DNA of 64,000 nt from an uncultured Acinetobacter sp. (lineage in GTDB: Bacteria > Pseudomonadota > Gammaproteobacteria > Pseudomonadales > Moraxellaceae): NCBI GenBank assembly GCA_913777945.1, contig CAJYTY010000022.1, positions 124,001 to 188,000 on the forward strand, given 5' to 3'. The translations under genes and the position numbers were made by a program. Below the pieces are notes generated by a model. That model did not search any database and was not told where the DNA came from. It worked only from the letters and a program-made list of their open reading frames with translations. This document shows positions 56,037 to 64,000 of the stretch, in pieces. Positions within the stretch are counted from its first letter, which is position 1. Every line of letters starts with the position of its first letter.

Positions 56037-56861
56037 ATGTATAACTCATGCAACATTATTGAACATGTTATTGATACTTGGGAAAAATTACAGGCACAAG
56101 CACCGCTGGTACAATGTATTACCAATAGCGTGGCAGCCAACTATGCGGCAAATGTTTTGCTGGCAGCGGGTGCCTCACCTGCAATGATTGACAATCCATT
56201 TGAGGCTGAGAGTTTTACCCAAATTAGTGGCGCACTTAGCATCAATACTGGTACCCCGACCACAGAGCAGATGCAGTCCATGATGATTTCGGCTCAAACG
56301 GCGCACAAACATCACATTCCTTGGGTGCTCGATCCTGTAGGATACGGGCCAATTCTCAAATGGCGAAGTGACGCTGTCGATGCGCTATTACAGTATCACC
56401 CCTCGGTTATTCGCGGTAATGCCTCTGAAATTAGTGCCCTTGCAGGGCGCCTGACCCAATCTAAAGGTGTAGACAGTACCCTCAAAAGCGATGAAATGTT
56501 TCATCACGCCCAGCACCTTCTAACTAAAACCAGTTGTGTGACGATTTCAGGTGAAACCGATTTTATCTTGTCAAATGCAATGACCTGCATTGTCAAAATT
56601 CAAGGTGGTAGCCATTTACAGCCACGCATCACTGCAACAGGTTGTGCACTTGGTGCTTTAGTCGCAGCATACTGTGCTGTCGCACCTGTTCATTTGGCGG
56701 CAATTACTGCGCATGTGCATTTTGCAATTGCCGGAAAGCTTGCTTTTGATCAAGCACAAACGGTGGGGAGTTTTAATATTATGTTTATGGATTATATCCA
56801 TATGCTCGATGCAAACTTAATTGAACAGTATGCGCGTATTGAGTTAATTTCTGATGATTGA
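56037..56861 (+). CDS. thiM: Hydroxyethylthiazole kinase
   Basis: 274 residues with AGGGG 6 nt upstream. ThiM landmarks: QCITNSVAANYAANVLLAAGASPAM at about 24-48, WVLDPVGYG, IRGNASEISALAG, and ITATGCALGALVAAYCA with the catalytic cysteine loop. It phosphorylates 4-methyl-5-hydroxyethylthiazole for thiamine salvage. No thiE or TPP riboswitch is adjacent; expression probably comes from the gene upstream, 24 bp away. Confidence 0.93.
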   Translation: MYNSCNIIEHVIDTWEKLQAQAPLVQCITNSVAANYAANVLLAAGASPAMIDNPFEAESFTQISGALSINTGTPTTEQMQSMMISAQTAHKHHIPWVLDPVGYGPILKWRSDAVDALLQYHPSVIRGNASEISALAGRLTQSKGVDSTLKSDEMFHHAQHLLTKTSCVTISGETDFILSNAMTCIVKIQGGSHLQPRITATGCALGALVAAYCAVAPVHLAAITAHVHFAIAGKLAFDQAQTVGSFNIMFMDYIHMLDANLIEQYARIELISDD

Positions 56862-57066
56862 TGTTTTCATACCTTTTACTTAAAGCATTCGTTATGATCT
56901 GGAATCATGCTTTGTAATAATTTTCTAGTTATCAATAGGATTAAAATAAGCGGCGATCAAGATCTTCCGCTTAAATACTCCATGACACTTTATATTAAGC
57001 TGATATAATTAAAATAAAATAAATAATTCCATCTTTAACAATTAAGATATCTAAGCGATTAAATTT

Positions 57067-57849
57067 TTAAAATAAATACCAAGGTTTTTTAGGCATACTT
57101 TCTTTAAATTCAGGGCTTACTTCAATTGGTCCCTGACCTTTTTCACAATCTGTTATTATCCATTCGCTAGGTCGAAAACGCGCATTCGGACCATCAGGCT
57201 CAGGTTTACCAAATTCCTTTATAATGTCATATTCAATCGATGGAATATCGACTACAACCAAATCACCACGTGAACATGTTACTAATGATTGCTGCTTATG
57301 ATGCTTTGAATGATGTTGATTGATTGTTGTACCAGTGTTAGAGCGTCCAACTGGAATCACATATTGATCTTGAGCCAATTCAAGTCGAGGGGGCTCCATT
57401 GCAATGATCCATACTCCAGCAACTTTAACAGGATGTGGAAAACGAATGGCTTTTAGCCCTCTTAAACTGACAGGCAATTGCGGCTCACCGTTGTCAAAAG
57501 CATCATTTCGACTAATTAAGCTACCTTTGGGTACTAAAAGTTCACCATATTGATAATCTTGCGATAAAATAAAATGACTACGCTGCTCCTTATAATAACT
57601 TTTAAGTTCAAATTCATACTCAATCGATGTAAAAAAATAAAATACGCAGACTGCACATATATCACATATAAGTGTAATAACTGAGAGATAGATAATTTTC
57701 TTAGAGAAAAATTGAACAGAAAGTTTTTTATGCTTAAGCCAAAAAATCACTGCTTTTGCAAATAATATTAGTGTCAATACACCACCAATCAATGGTATAA
57801 AAACAAATAAAATGATAAATAAAAGTGAGATTGGGCCTATTGGTATCAT
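57067..57849 (-). CDS. Uncharacterised membrane protein
   Basis: 260 residues. Two hydrophobic segments near the N-terminus (about 3-33 and about 52-73) suggest two membrane helices. The remainder is a soluble domain of about 180 residues with hydrophilic, histidine-rich (INQHHSKHHKQQ) and acidic segments, then RPSEWIITDCEKG. I do not recognise a family. The coding strand is AT rich compared with its neighbours, which could hint at recent acquisition. ATG 57849 lies in a sequence without a clear ribosome-binding site. Confidence 0.6.
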   Translation of the reverse strand: MIPIGPISLLFIILFVFIPLIGGVLTLILFAKAVIFWLKHKKLSVQFFSKKIIYLSVITLICDICAVCVFYFFTSIEYEFELKSYYKEQRSHFILSQDYQYGELLVPKGSLISRNDAFDNGEPQLPVSLRGLKAIRFPHPVKVAGVWIIAMEPPRLELAQDQYVIPVGRSNTGTTINQHHSKHHKQQSLVTCSRGDLVVVDIPSIEYDIIKEFGKPEPDGPNARFRPSEWIITDCEKGQGPIEVSPEFKESMPKKPWYLF

Positions 57850-57952
57850 GATTATTCTAAATTTAAATCCGTACGATTATTTTATTAAAAATAAGCTATT
57901 TATTTCTATAAAATCATAAATAGCTCATCACAAATATCAAAAATTCTTTATT

Positions 57953-58321
57953 TTATTGATTCGTGATCACTGTCTTAAAATACTGCTGACGAGGCATTTC
58001 GACAATTTCAACACAGCTTTGGATCGGTTTTTTCTGATTCATCAAACTCTGATTGCTAGTTACTGCCTGTAATACCTTTTCACCAATCTCGGTCTTTTGT
58101 TGTTCGGTACGCCCAGAGAGCAAATAAACTTTGACATGCACATAGGCCTGATTATGATCTCCCTCTCCAATCAAAAAGATATCATCTTTTCGGGCGCGGG
58201 ATTTAATATCTATCGCATCGCAATAGCCTGTCTCGATGATGCTGATATTGATTTGAGACAGCAGTTGCTTCGGATCGAAATATTCAATATTGGCCGAATA
58301 ATCCACAATAATATGGGGCAT
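57953..58321 (-). CDS. 5-carboxymethyl-2-hydroxymuconate delta-isomerase family protein
   Basis: 122 residues. The second residue is Pro (MPHIIVDYSANI), the catalytic base of the tautomerase superfamily after the Met is removed. The CHMI pattern continues with ARKDDIFLIGEGDHNQAYVHVKVYLLSGRTEQQKTEIGEKVLQAV, including the conserved arginine. The enzyme normally isomerises an intermediate of homoprotocatechuate degradation. None of the other hpa genes is in the window, so it is an isolated gene with unknown substrate. It is transcribed after the helicase gene (the helicase stop at 58335 is 13 bp away). Confidence 0.82.
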   Translation of the reverse strand: MPHIIVDYSANIEYFDPKQLLSQINISIIETGYCDAIDIKSRARKDDIFLIGEGDHNQAYVHVKVYLLSGRTEQQKTEIGEKVLQAVTSNQSLMNQKKPIQSCVEIVEMPRQQYFKTVITNQ

Positions 58322-58334
58322 GCGGTTTGACTTC

Positions 58335-60047
58335 CTATTCTATAAATAACAGTGCAAGACGTACCTGATCATAGCCCATTCTCGGGCTAGTAAGATCCAC
58401 AATCGGTTTGAGTTTGATTGAACCATCGTCATTAAAATTTTCTGGCCGTTTGCTTTTTTGCACACGTTTAAACAATTTACGTACTTGCTCGACTACCTCA
58501 TCACCCGGGTGGGCCACCGAAATATCCAGTCCTTGCTCACGGTGTAAACGCGCCAGATGATTAATAATGGTGGCCGGTGTGAGCCCTCGCTCTTGAGCGA
58601 TATCTTGAATGTCGTACCCGCCCTCAAATAGCTCACGAGTTTCATCTAAGGTCGCAGAGCCATAATTTTGCTTTTCACCTTTGGCTAGTTTTTTCTCGTT
58701 ACGGGCAATTTCGGTTTCATTGAGCGTACCACCACAATGTCGAATAAACGCTTTGTGCTTATCGGTTAAATCAATTTCTGCAAAATGATCTTCTGCCTCT
58801 TGAGACAACTCCTGAAAACGCTTGTCTGCTTTAAGCGCAAGGGTATCAAGCTCCAAAGCTTGCTCATTAAAACCAAGTAAACGCAAACCCGTTAATGACT
58901 TCAGCCGAGATAAAGCCACATAACCCTGACCTTTTTCAAACGTATGAGTTAGATTAATTTCTGCGGCTTCTAAAGTCATACCTTGGCTTTTATGAATGGT
59001 AATCGCCCAAGCCAAACGCAATGGAATTTGCTGGAAACTTGCAATCACCTTCCCGGCTTCGTTTTCGATCGACCATGTTTCAGGCTCTACCAGCAACGTG
59101 GTTCCATCTGTCATTTTGACTTTGGGCAGTAAGCCAAATTCGTCGTCTTCTTCAAATCCGATCACTTCGCCTAAACTGCCATTGATATATCCCATATCGA
59201 AGTTGTTTTTTACAAACATCACTTTGGCATGTTTTTTAAGCGTAAGCTCTTCAGGCGCGCGTACCGACGATTTTAATGTTTCAAGTAATTTTTCATTGCC
59301 ATCTAATGTAGCATTGAACTGATGGCCATCATTTTCAATTTCATTCAAATGCTGAAAATTGATCGCGTCTACATCCATATTGTGGGTGTAAAGCCGTGTA
59401 AACGTATCCCCAATATCATGCTGACGCGATGCCAATAAGGCTTGCTTATGATTTGACTGTATATTTTGCGCTCGAATGGCATTTAAAATCTGATTTAAAA
59501 TTTCATCGTCCTGACGGTGTTGCTCTGTCAAATAACAAACTCGAAATTTTGCCTCAACCCACGCATCCGACATAAAGCAAAATTTATCGCGGTTGCGTTC
59601 ATCATTTTTACCAACAGGTGGCAACTGAAAAAAATCACCGGCCACAATGACTTGTATACCGCCAAATGCTTCGTCGCTTTCTTTGAAGTATTTCAGTACC
59701 TGATTTACCAGATTAAGCTGTTTGGCATGTAACATTGAAATTTCATCAATAATCAGCACTTGTGCGTTTTCAAGGTGTTCTTTTAAATACTTGCGCTCTT
59801 TCATACGTTTCAGATCATCATCGGATAGATGATCCTTAATGCCAATACCTGCCCAAGTATGGATGGTCATGCCATTCATATGCGTCGCCGCAATACCTGT
59901 TGAGGCTGTAATGGCAACGGGCACCTTACGCGCCTTTAAATACTGAATGTACTGATTAAGTGTATAGGTTTTACCTGCACCGGCCGAGCCCGTTAGGAAT
60001 ACATTTTCTCCGGCTTTTAATAACTTCAGTGCAGTTTCTTGCTTCAT
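58335..60047 (-). CDS. PIF1/RecD-like ATP-dependent DNA helicase with C-terminal helix-turn-helix
   Basis: 570 residues from ATG 60047; a start at 60095 is in frame but lacks a site. The helicase core has Walker A LTGSAGAGKTYTLNQYI at about 19-35, Walker B IIDEISML, motif III AGDFFQLPPVG, and motif VI-like ITIHKSQGMTLEAAEI. It fits superfamily 1B (PIF1-like). The C-terminal ~170 residues contain a HTH_40-like segment (GYDIQDIAQERGLTPATIINHLARLHREQG), plausibly a regulator or DNA-specificity element. It may process recombination intermediates or replication forks. It lies in a pair with the CHMI gene on the minus strand. Confidence 0.88.
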   Translation of the reverse strand: MKQETALKLLKAGENVFLTGSAGAGKTYTLNQYIQYLKARKVPVAITASTGIAATHMNGMTIHTWAGIGIKDHLSDDDLKRMKERKYLKEHLENAQVLIIDEISMLHAKQLNLVNQVLKYFKESDEAFGGIQVIVAGDFFQLPPVGKNDERNRDKFCFMSDAWVEAKFRVCYLTEQHRQDDEILNQILNAIRAQNIQSNHKQALLASRQHDIGDTFTRLYTHNMDVDAINFQHLNEIENDGHQFNATLDGNEKLLETLKSSVRAPEELTLKKHAKVMFVKNNFDMGYINGSLGEVIGFEEDDEFGLLPKVKMTDGTTLLVEPETWSIENEAGKVIASFQQIPLRLAWAITIHKSQGMTLEAAEINLTHTFEKGQGYVALSRLKSLTGLRLLGFNEQALELDTLALKADKRFQELSQEAEDHFAEIDLTDKHKAFIRHCGGTLNETEIARNEKKLAKGEKQNYGSATLDETRELFEGGYDIQDIAQERGLTPATIINHLARLHREQGLDISVAHPGDEVVEQVRKLFKRVQKSKRPENFNDDGSIKLKPIVDLTSPRMGYDQVRLALLFIE

Positions 60048-60164
60048 AATCCAACGACTTCTAACAACGAGCACATAGCTTAACGACTTTGACATAAAAG
60101 TAAAATGCTAAAGCTCAATCGATTAAAATATCACTTAAAATACAAAATCTTAATTCAAAAAATC

Positions 60165-60179
60165 TTGGTAGGTGTTTGG
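60165..60179 (+). promoter_or_regulatory. TTGG-N7-TTGG direct repeat upstream of the alcohol dehydrogenase
   Basis: TTGGTAGGTGT is followed by TTGGTAGGT, an 11-bp period. The same TTGG-N7-TTGG spacing occurs on the minus strand at 63806-63792 in the regulator/aldehyde dehydrogenase intergenic region, so it may be a shared operator of the GAF regulator. Confidence 0.45.
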
Positions 60180-60274
60180 TAGGTACACATTATTTGACGC
60201 TCAGATAATACTAGTGACATGGTGAAGGACACCTAGATAACAAGACATAAACAGATTGAATAAGGAATATCTCA

Positions 60275-61447
60275 ATGGCGTTTAAACAAATTGCAGATCA
60301 AACCAACGGTTTTTTCATCCCGAGCGTCTCACTTTTTGGTCCAGGATGTGCCAAAGAAATTGGAAATAAAGCAATTGATTTAGGAGCAAAAAAAGCTCTA
60401 ATTGTGACCGATGAAGGCCTCTTTAAATTTGGTGTGGCCGACACAATTGCAGAATATCTACATAGCGCCGGTGTAAAAAGTCATATTTTTTCAGGTGCAG
60501 AACCTAATCCGACCGACATCAATGTTCATCGTGGTGTAGAGGCCTATACTCACAATGACTGTGATTTTATTGTGTCTTTAGGAGGCGGTTCATCACATGA
60601 CTGTGCTAAAGGCATTGGACTGGTGACTGCCGGCGGTGGTCACATCCGTGACTATGAAGGAATTGATAAAAGCAAGGTCCCAATGACGCCGCTGATTTCA
60701 GTCAATACTACAGCAGGCACCGCTTCTGAAATGACACGCTTTTGTATCATCACCAATACAGATACGCACGTAAAAATGGCAATTGTCGATTGGCGCTGCA
60801 CACCATTGATTGCCATAGACGACCCTAAACTTATGATTGCAAAACCGACAGGCTTGACCGCTGCCACAGGGATGGATGCCTTGACACATGCGGTTGAAGC
60901 TTATGTATCGACAGCAGCCAACCCCATTACCGATGCCTGTGCAGAAAAAGCTATTAGCATGATCAGTCAATGGCTCAGACCCGCAGTAGCTAACGGTGAA
61001 GATATCGAGGCGCGCGATGCCATGAGCTATGCTCAGTATCTGGCAGGAATGGCATTTAACAACGCCTCATTGGGTTATGTACATGCCATGGCACATCAAT
61101 TAGGTGGTTTTTATAATCTGCCGCACGGCGTATGTAACGCCATCTTATTGCCCCATGTTTGTGAATTCAACCTAATTGCGTGCCCTGAACGTTATGCCCG
61201 AATTGCAGAACTGATGGGTGTAAATACTCAAGGCTTGAGTACCACTGCCGCGGCATATGCAGCGATTAATGCGATACGTGAGTTGTCTTCTTCAATTGGT
61301 ATACCATCTGGTTTAACAGAATTGGGCGTTAAACCAGAAGATTTGGCAGTTATGGCAGAAAATGCACAAAATGATGCCTGTATGCTTACCAATCCACGTA
61401 AAGCAACGCATGCACAAGTGGTCGAGATGTTTAAAGCAGCATTGTAA
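60275..61447 (+). CDS. Iron-containing alcohol dehydrogenase
   Basis: 390 residues. The nucleotide-binding GGGSSHDCAKGIG at about 103-115 and iron-binding histidines in YVHAMAHQLGGFYNLPHGVCNA (about 267-288) place it in the group III alcohol dehydrogenases, close to AdhB/YiaY types. It oxidises primary alcohols to aldehydes with NAD. The presence of an aldehyde dehydrogenase and a GAF regulator within 4 kb suggests an alcohol to acid pathway. The ribosome-binding site AAGGAATATCTCA is reasonable. A strong terminator follows. Confidence 0.92.
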   Translation: MAFKQIADQTNGFFIPSVSLFGPGCAKEIGNKAIDLGAKKALIVTDEGLFKFGVADTIAEYLHSAGVKSHIFSGAEPNPTDINVHRGVEAYTHNDCDFIVSLGGGSSHDCAKGIGLVTAGGGHIRDYEGIDKSKVPMTPLISVNTTAGTASEMTRFCIITNTDTHVKMAIVDWRCTPLIAIDDPKLMIAKPTGLTAATGMDALTHAVEAYVSTAANPITDACAEKAISMISQWLRPAVANGEDIEARDAMSYAQYLAGMAFNNASLGYVHAMAHQLGGFYNLPHGVCNAILLPHVCEFNLIACPERYARIAELMGVNTQGLSTTAAAYAAINAIRELSSSIGIPSGLTELGVKPEDLAVMAENAQNDACMLTNPRKATHAQVVEMFKAAL

Positions 61448-61510
61448 CTGGCTTAAACAGTAAAAATCCTCTTCTGAGTAGGTTTTCTCCAACCAACTTA
61501 CTCGGATTTT

Positions 61511-61544
61511 GGGAATATCTCCATCATGGATATTCCCTTTTTTT
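61511..61544 (+). terminator. Terminator of the alcohol dehydrogenase gene
   Basis: GGGAATATC and GATATTCCC form a 9-bp stem (inner CCA/TGG extends it) followed by seven T, 63 bp past the stop. Confidence 0.9.
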
Positions 61545-61620
61545 ATTCACATGTCGTAATTGACAAAGTTTAAATTTCAGATAACGATGAACACATTATG
61601 ATTCAATAGAAAAAACAAGA

Positions 61621-62577
61621 ATGTCAGATTACAGCGCCGATCTCTTAGGTGAAGGCTATGAACAGCAAATCCTGAATTTTCCGGATGATTATGAAGGTCG
61701 AGTGGTCGCCACACTGGTAAGAAAAAAAGCCAATCATACTACTGATAAGGCTGTGCTATATATTCATGGCTATATTGACTATTTTTTTCAAAAAGAAATG
61801 GCCGAGCAATTTAATCTACATGGTTATGATTTTTACGCCCTTGATTTACGCAAATATGGCCGCTCTAAACTCCCCCATCAAACATTTTTTAATGTGCACG
61901 ATTTACGCGAATACGATGCCGAAATTAGTCGGGCACTTGAGCTAATCGAGCAAGAATCTCATCATCAAGTGTTGCTTGCAGGTCACTCTACTGGCGGGCT
62001 GATTGCCACTTTGTATGCTGCACATTATCGTCAGAATTCACTGATTAAAGCACTCTGGGTAAACAGTCCATTTTATGAGTTCAATTTGAGTCTTGCCGAA
62101 AAGAAACTGGGAATTCCGCTGTTGAGTCAGGTTGGTCGAGTATTGCCGCGTCAACCTTTTCCGAGCAAACTCAACCGATGGTACGTTACCAGTTTGCATC
62201 AAAGCCTAAAAGGCGAATGGGATTTTGATCTGAACTGGAAGCCAGTATCTGCACCGACCGTTTTACTTAGTTTTGTACATGCTATACATAGTGCCCAAAA
62301 AGAAATTCACAAAGGTGTGTATATTGATATTCCTATACTGGTGATGCATTCACATCAAACTAAAAATCCGAAACGCTGGCATAAGAGCGTCACACAAAGT
62401 GATGTGATTTTAAATGTAAAAGACATTCGCAAATACGCCAAAAAAATCAAGGGCGATGTGACAATCCAGAGCATCCAAAACGGTGTGCATGATCTGGTCT
62501 TATCAGCGCCCGCTGTACGCGAAGCTGTCTATCAAAAGTTATTTCAATGGCTTAACAGCAAAATCAGTTCATACTGA
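61621..62577 (+). CDS. Alpha/beta hydrolase (lysophospholipase-like)
   Basis: 318 residues. The oxyanion region VLYIHGYIDYFFQKEMA is near 45, and the nucleophile elbow G-H-S-T-G-G is at about 121-126; the acid is probably Asp in a later loop and the histidine is in GVHDLVLSAPAVREA near 297. It resembles the serine aminopeptidase S33/monoglyceride lipase group. It might cleave esters that supply alcohols to the pathway next door. It converges on the GAF regulator with 2 bp between stops. Substrate unknown. Confidence 0.82.
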   Translation: MSDYSADLLGEGYEQQILNFPDDYEGRVVATLVRKKANHTTDKAVLYIHGYIDYFFQKEMAEQFNLHGYDFYALDLRKYGRSKLPHQTFFNVHDLREYDAEISRALELIEQESHHQVLLAGHSTGGLIATLYAAHYRQNSLIKALWVNSPFYEFNLSLAEKKLGIPLLSQVGRVLPRQPFPSKLNRWYVTSLHQSLKGEWDFDLNWKPVSAPTVLLSFVHAIHSAQKEIHKGVYIDIPILVMHSHQTKNPKRWHKSVTQSDVILNVKDIRKYAKKIKGDVTIQSIQNGVHDLVLSAPAVREAVYQKLFQWLNSKISSY

Positions 62578-62579
62578 CC

Positions 62580-63761
62580 TTATCCTTCATAATATTTGAC
62601 CAATAATTGGTGTGCCGGATGATCCAGTGGAAGCAGCTCGGTTAATCGTTGTACAGCATCTATGGCTTCTGGAAAGCGTGCTAGATGCTTGAGCAACATA
62701 TCAGGCTCTTTTGCTTTGTAAATTGCATCACTCAGACGTGATTCAAGACAGTCACGCCATGTACAAATAAACGGACTCTCCGAGCGGGATAACAGCACAC
62801 CTGTATACAGTTGTAAGGCCATAGCGACATAACCTGCATTGAGCGCATCTTCTGCCTGTAAAAAATCTGCCTCTACATGTGCCAGTAAGCGATAAGGTCT
62901 CGATCCGAGCAAGCCACCCAAAATATCACGCAACTGAGACATTTCAGCTTTGAGCGTTCCTACACTGACCTTGCGCTCACCATAAAGTGCATGATGCAGT
63001 TTTTCCAGATTCAGCCCTTGTGGACATAAAGTTAAAATAGTTAAAATTTCAACTTGTCGTGGCGTTAATACGAGCGCTTTGCCGTTAAATAATATCTGCG
63101 GTGTAGAAAAAGCACGAATAAATAAGTGCTGTCGCTGATGCTCGATAAGCGCATTTTGAATGATGGCAGCACAACGCTCTGCCGCCAACATGCCTAAAGC
63201 ATTGTGATTTTTCCAAGTGGCAGATAAATCGACAACACCCACGGGTTGTTGTGTATAAGGATCTAAAATTGGCGCAGCGTAACACACCCAATCATGCACA
63301 GAAGACATGTAATGTTCATTGGAAAAAACACAACTCGACTGCCGGGTTTTAAGTGACAAAGCCAAAGCATTCGTCCCTACAAGCTCTTCTTTCCACTGAC
63401 CACCAGCAACAAAATGGACCTTCTCAGCAGCGCTTCGCATTTGCGCACTTGGCGCTGCCCATAAAATCGTGCTGCCTATATCTGCCACCGCAATCACCAT
63501 CGATGATTGCTCCGCGACGTGTTTAAGATCATGTTGACACGCTTGAATCGCCACATCTAAGACACTGGGATTTTTGTTTGAGGCAGGTTTGAGCAAAGGT
63601 GCAGCTAAGCGCTCTTTAGGAATATCGGCAGATGCAGATCGCTGCCAAGAGCTCGCAATACTTTGTTCAATTTTTTCAGCATGTTGCGGCGTCAATACAC
63701 TTTGATTTCTCAGTTTATCAATGGTATGCCGCTGGTGTAGTAAATCCTGTTTTGTAAACAT
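62580..63761 (-). CDS. GAF-domain transcriptional regulator (AcoR-like sensor, distinct output domain)
   Basis: 393 residues. Residues 1-60 (MFTKQDLLHQRHTID, SSWQRSASADIPKERLAAP) match the start of AcoR-type activators, and a GAF sensor follows (about 65-200: VAVADIGSTILWAAPS, FVAGGQWKEELVGTNALALSL, WVCYAAPILDPYTQQPVGVVDLSATW). The usual sigma-54 AAA+ domain is absent; instead a winged-helix-like region (LTPRQVEILTILTLCPQGLNLEKLHHALYGERKVSVGTLKAEMSQLRDILG) and an all-helical tail follow. So it should act with the sigma-70 holoenzyme. It is divergent from an aldehyde dehydrogenase and probably controls it and adh in response to an alcohol or aldehyde. Confidence 0.8.
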   Translation of the reverse strand: MFTKQDLLHQRHTIDKLRNQSVLTPQHAEKIEQSIASSWQRSASADIPKERLAAPLLKPASNKNPSVLDVAIQACQHDLKHVAEQSSMVIAVADIGSTILWAAPSAQMRSAAEKVHFVAGGQWKEELVGTNALALSLKTRQSSCVFSNEHYMSSVHDWVCYAAPILDPYTQQPVGVVDLSATWKNHNALGMLAAERCAAIIQNALIEHQRQHLFIRAFSTPQILFNGKALVLTPRQVEILTILTLCPQGLNLEKLHHALYGERKVSVGTLKAEMSQLRDILGGLLGSRPYRLLAHVEADFLQAEDALNAGYVAMALQLYTGVLLSRSESPFICTWRDCLESRLSDAIYKAKEPDMLLKHLARFPEAIDAVQRLTELLPLDHPAHQLLVKYYEG

Positions 63762-63791
63762 TTGTCGTTCCCTTGCAAATTCTCATTATTT

Positions 63792-63806
63792 CCAACCTTT
63801 CTCCAA
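63792..63806 (-). promoter_or_regulatory. TTGG-N7-TTGG direct repeat between regulator and aldehyde dehydrogenase
   Basis: On the minus strand TTGGAGAAAGG is followed by TTGG, the same spacing as at 60165-60179. Located 31 bp upstream of the regulator start. Confidence 0.45.
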
Positions 63807-63907
63807 CCTTATTTCTTCTATGCTAATTAAATAATGTACAAAAGTACCTTATACCAAAGCTGCAGATGCTTCAATCATAGATGAATAATAAGCAAAGGAA
63901 TACTGAT

Positions 63908-64000
63908 ATGCGATACATCGACCCAAATCAACCCGGTTCAAAAGTTCAATTTAAAGCACAATATGAAAATTTTATTGGGGGTCAGTGGGTACCTCCTGTT
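63908..64000 (+). CDS. Aldehyde dehydrogenase (N-terminal fragment)
   Basis: The first 31 residues of a NAD-dependent aldehyde dehydrogenase, opening MRYIDPNQPGSKVQFKA then YENFIGGQWVPPV, the typical start of ExaC/AldB-type acetaldehyde dehydrogenases. AAAGGAA lies about 9 nt before ATG 63908. The gene continues past the window edge, so catalytic residues are not visible. It is divergent from the GAF regulator and probably controlled by it; it would convert the aldehyde made by the nearby alcohol dehydrogenase into an acid. Confidence 0.85.
   Translation, partial: MRYIDPNQPGSKVQFKAQYENFIGGQWVPPV

Noticed and set aside
56947-56973. Hairpin AAGCGG/CCGCTT after thiM as a terminator
   Set aside because: There is no T run and the loop is long; it is too weak to support as a terminator.

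Overview
The window is chromosomal DNA of an Acinetobacter-type gammaproteobacterium. Evidence is the moderate to low GC content, an AceI/AceR chlorhexidine-efflux pair, an AmvA/SmvA-type efflux gene with a divergent TetR regulator, the block pyrG-kdsA-eno-ftsB-ispD, and a fruBKA phosphotransferase operon. No rRNA, tRNA, insertion sequence, integrase or CRISPR array was recognised. Most of the window is ordinary core chromosome; the first 10.5 kb are the clearest accessory region.

Positions 1-10562 (all minus strand) form one compact operon. Read in the direction of transcription it encodes a TerY-type vWA protein, TerD, a second TerY-type vWA protein, a third with a C-terminal zinc ribbon, a PP2C phosphatase, a Ser/Thr kinase with a zinc ribbon, an ATP-grasp ligase, a phosphoribosyltransferase with a TRSP tail, a HAD phosphatase and a StiP-type phosphoribosyltransferase cut by the window edge. 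This matches the tellurite/stress 'Ter' network predicted by comparative genomics, in which a TerD/TerY/phosphatase/kinase signalling module is linked to a pathway thought to make a nucleoside-like metabolite. It is the best candidate here for a poorly characterised system.

Positions 11059-26294 hold dnaX, the amvA/amvR pair with a striking double operator, a serine hydrolase, a fatty-acid or PHA-type set (maoC, a high-molecular-weight fabG, and a thiolase with a basic N-terminal tail), aceI/aceR, transaldolase, a LeuE-type exporter, a BenE-type transporter and mgtC. Positions 26305-30120 carry mgtA behind a secreted protein gene and a roughly 220-nt leader that looks like an undescribed cis-regulatory RNA. 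Then follow an RDD membrane protein, map, brnQ, a small membrane protein and fruBKA (34307-39824).

Positions 39979-54083 include a phosphatase-like protein, ispF, a LprI-like periplasmic protein, a D-amino-acid dehydrogenase under a tandem glycine riboswitch, ispD-ftsB, eno, kdsA, pyrG, a lipoprotein, a universal stress protein, a DUF333/I78 lipoprotein and pepN. Positions 54440-64000 hold two uncharacterised proteins (one zinc-ribbon rich), thiM, a membrane protein, a CHMI-family tautomerase, a PIF1/RecD-like helicase, and an alcohol-oxidation region: iron alcohol dehydrogenase, alpha/beta hydrolase, GAF-domain regulator, and the start of an aldehyde dehydrogenase. Start codons were chosen by ribosome-binding site and family alignment from memory; no database search was run.
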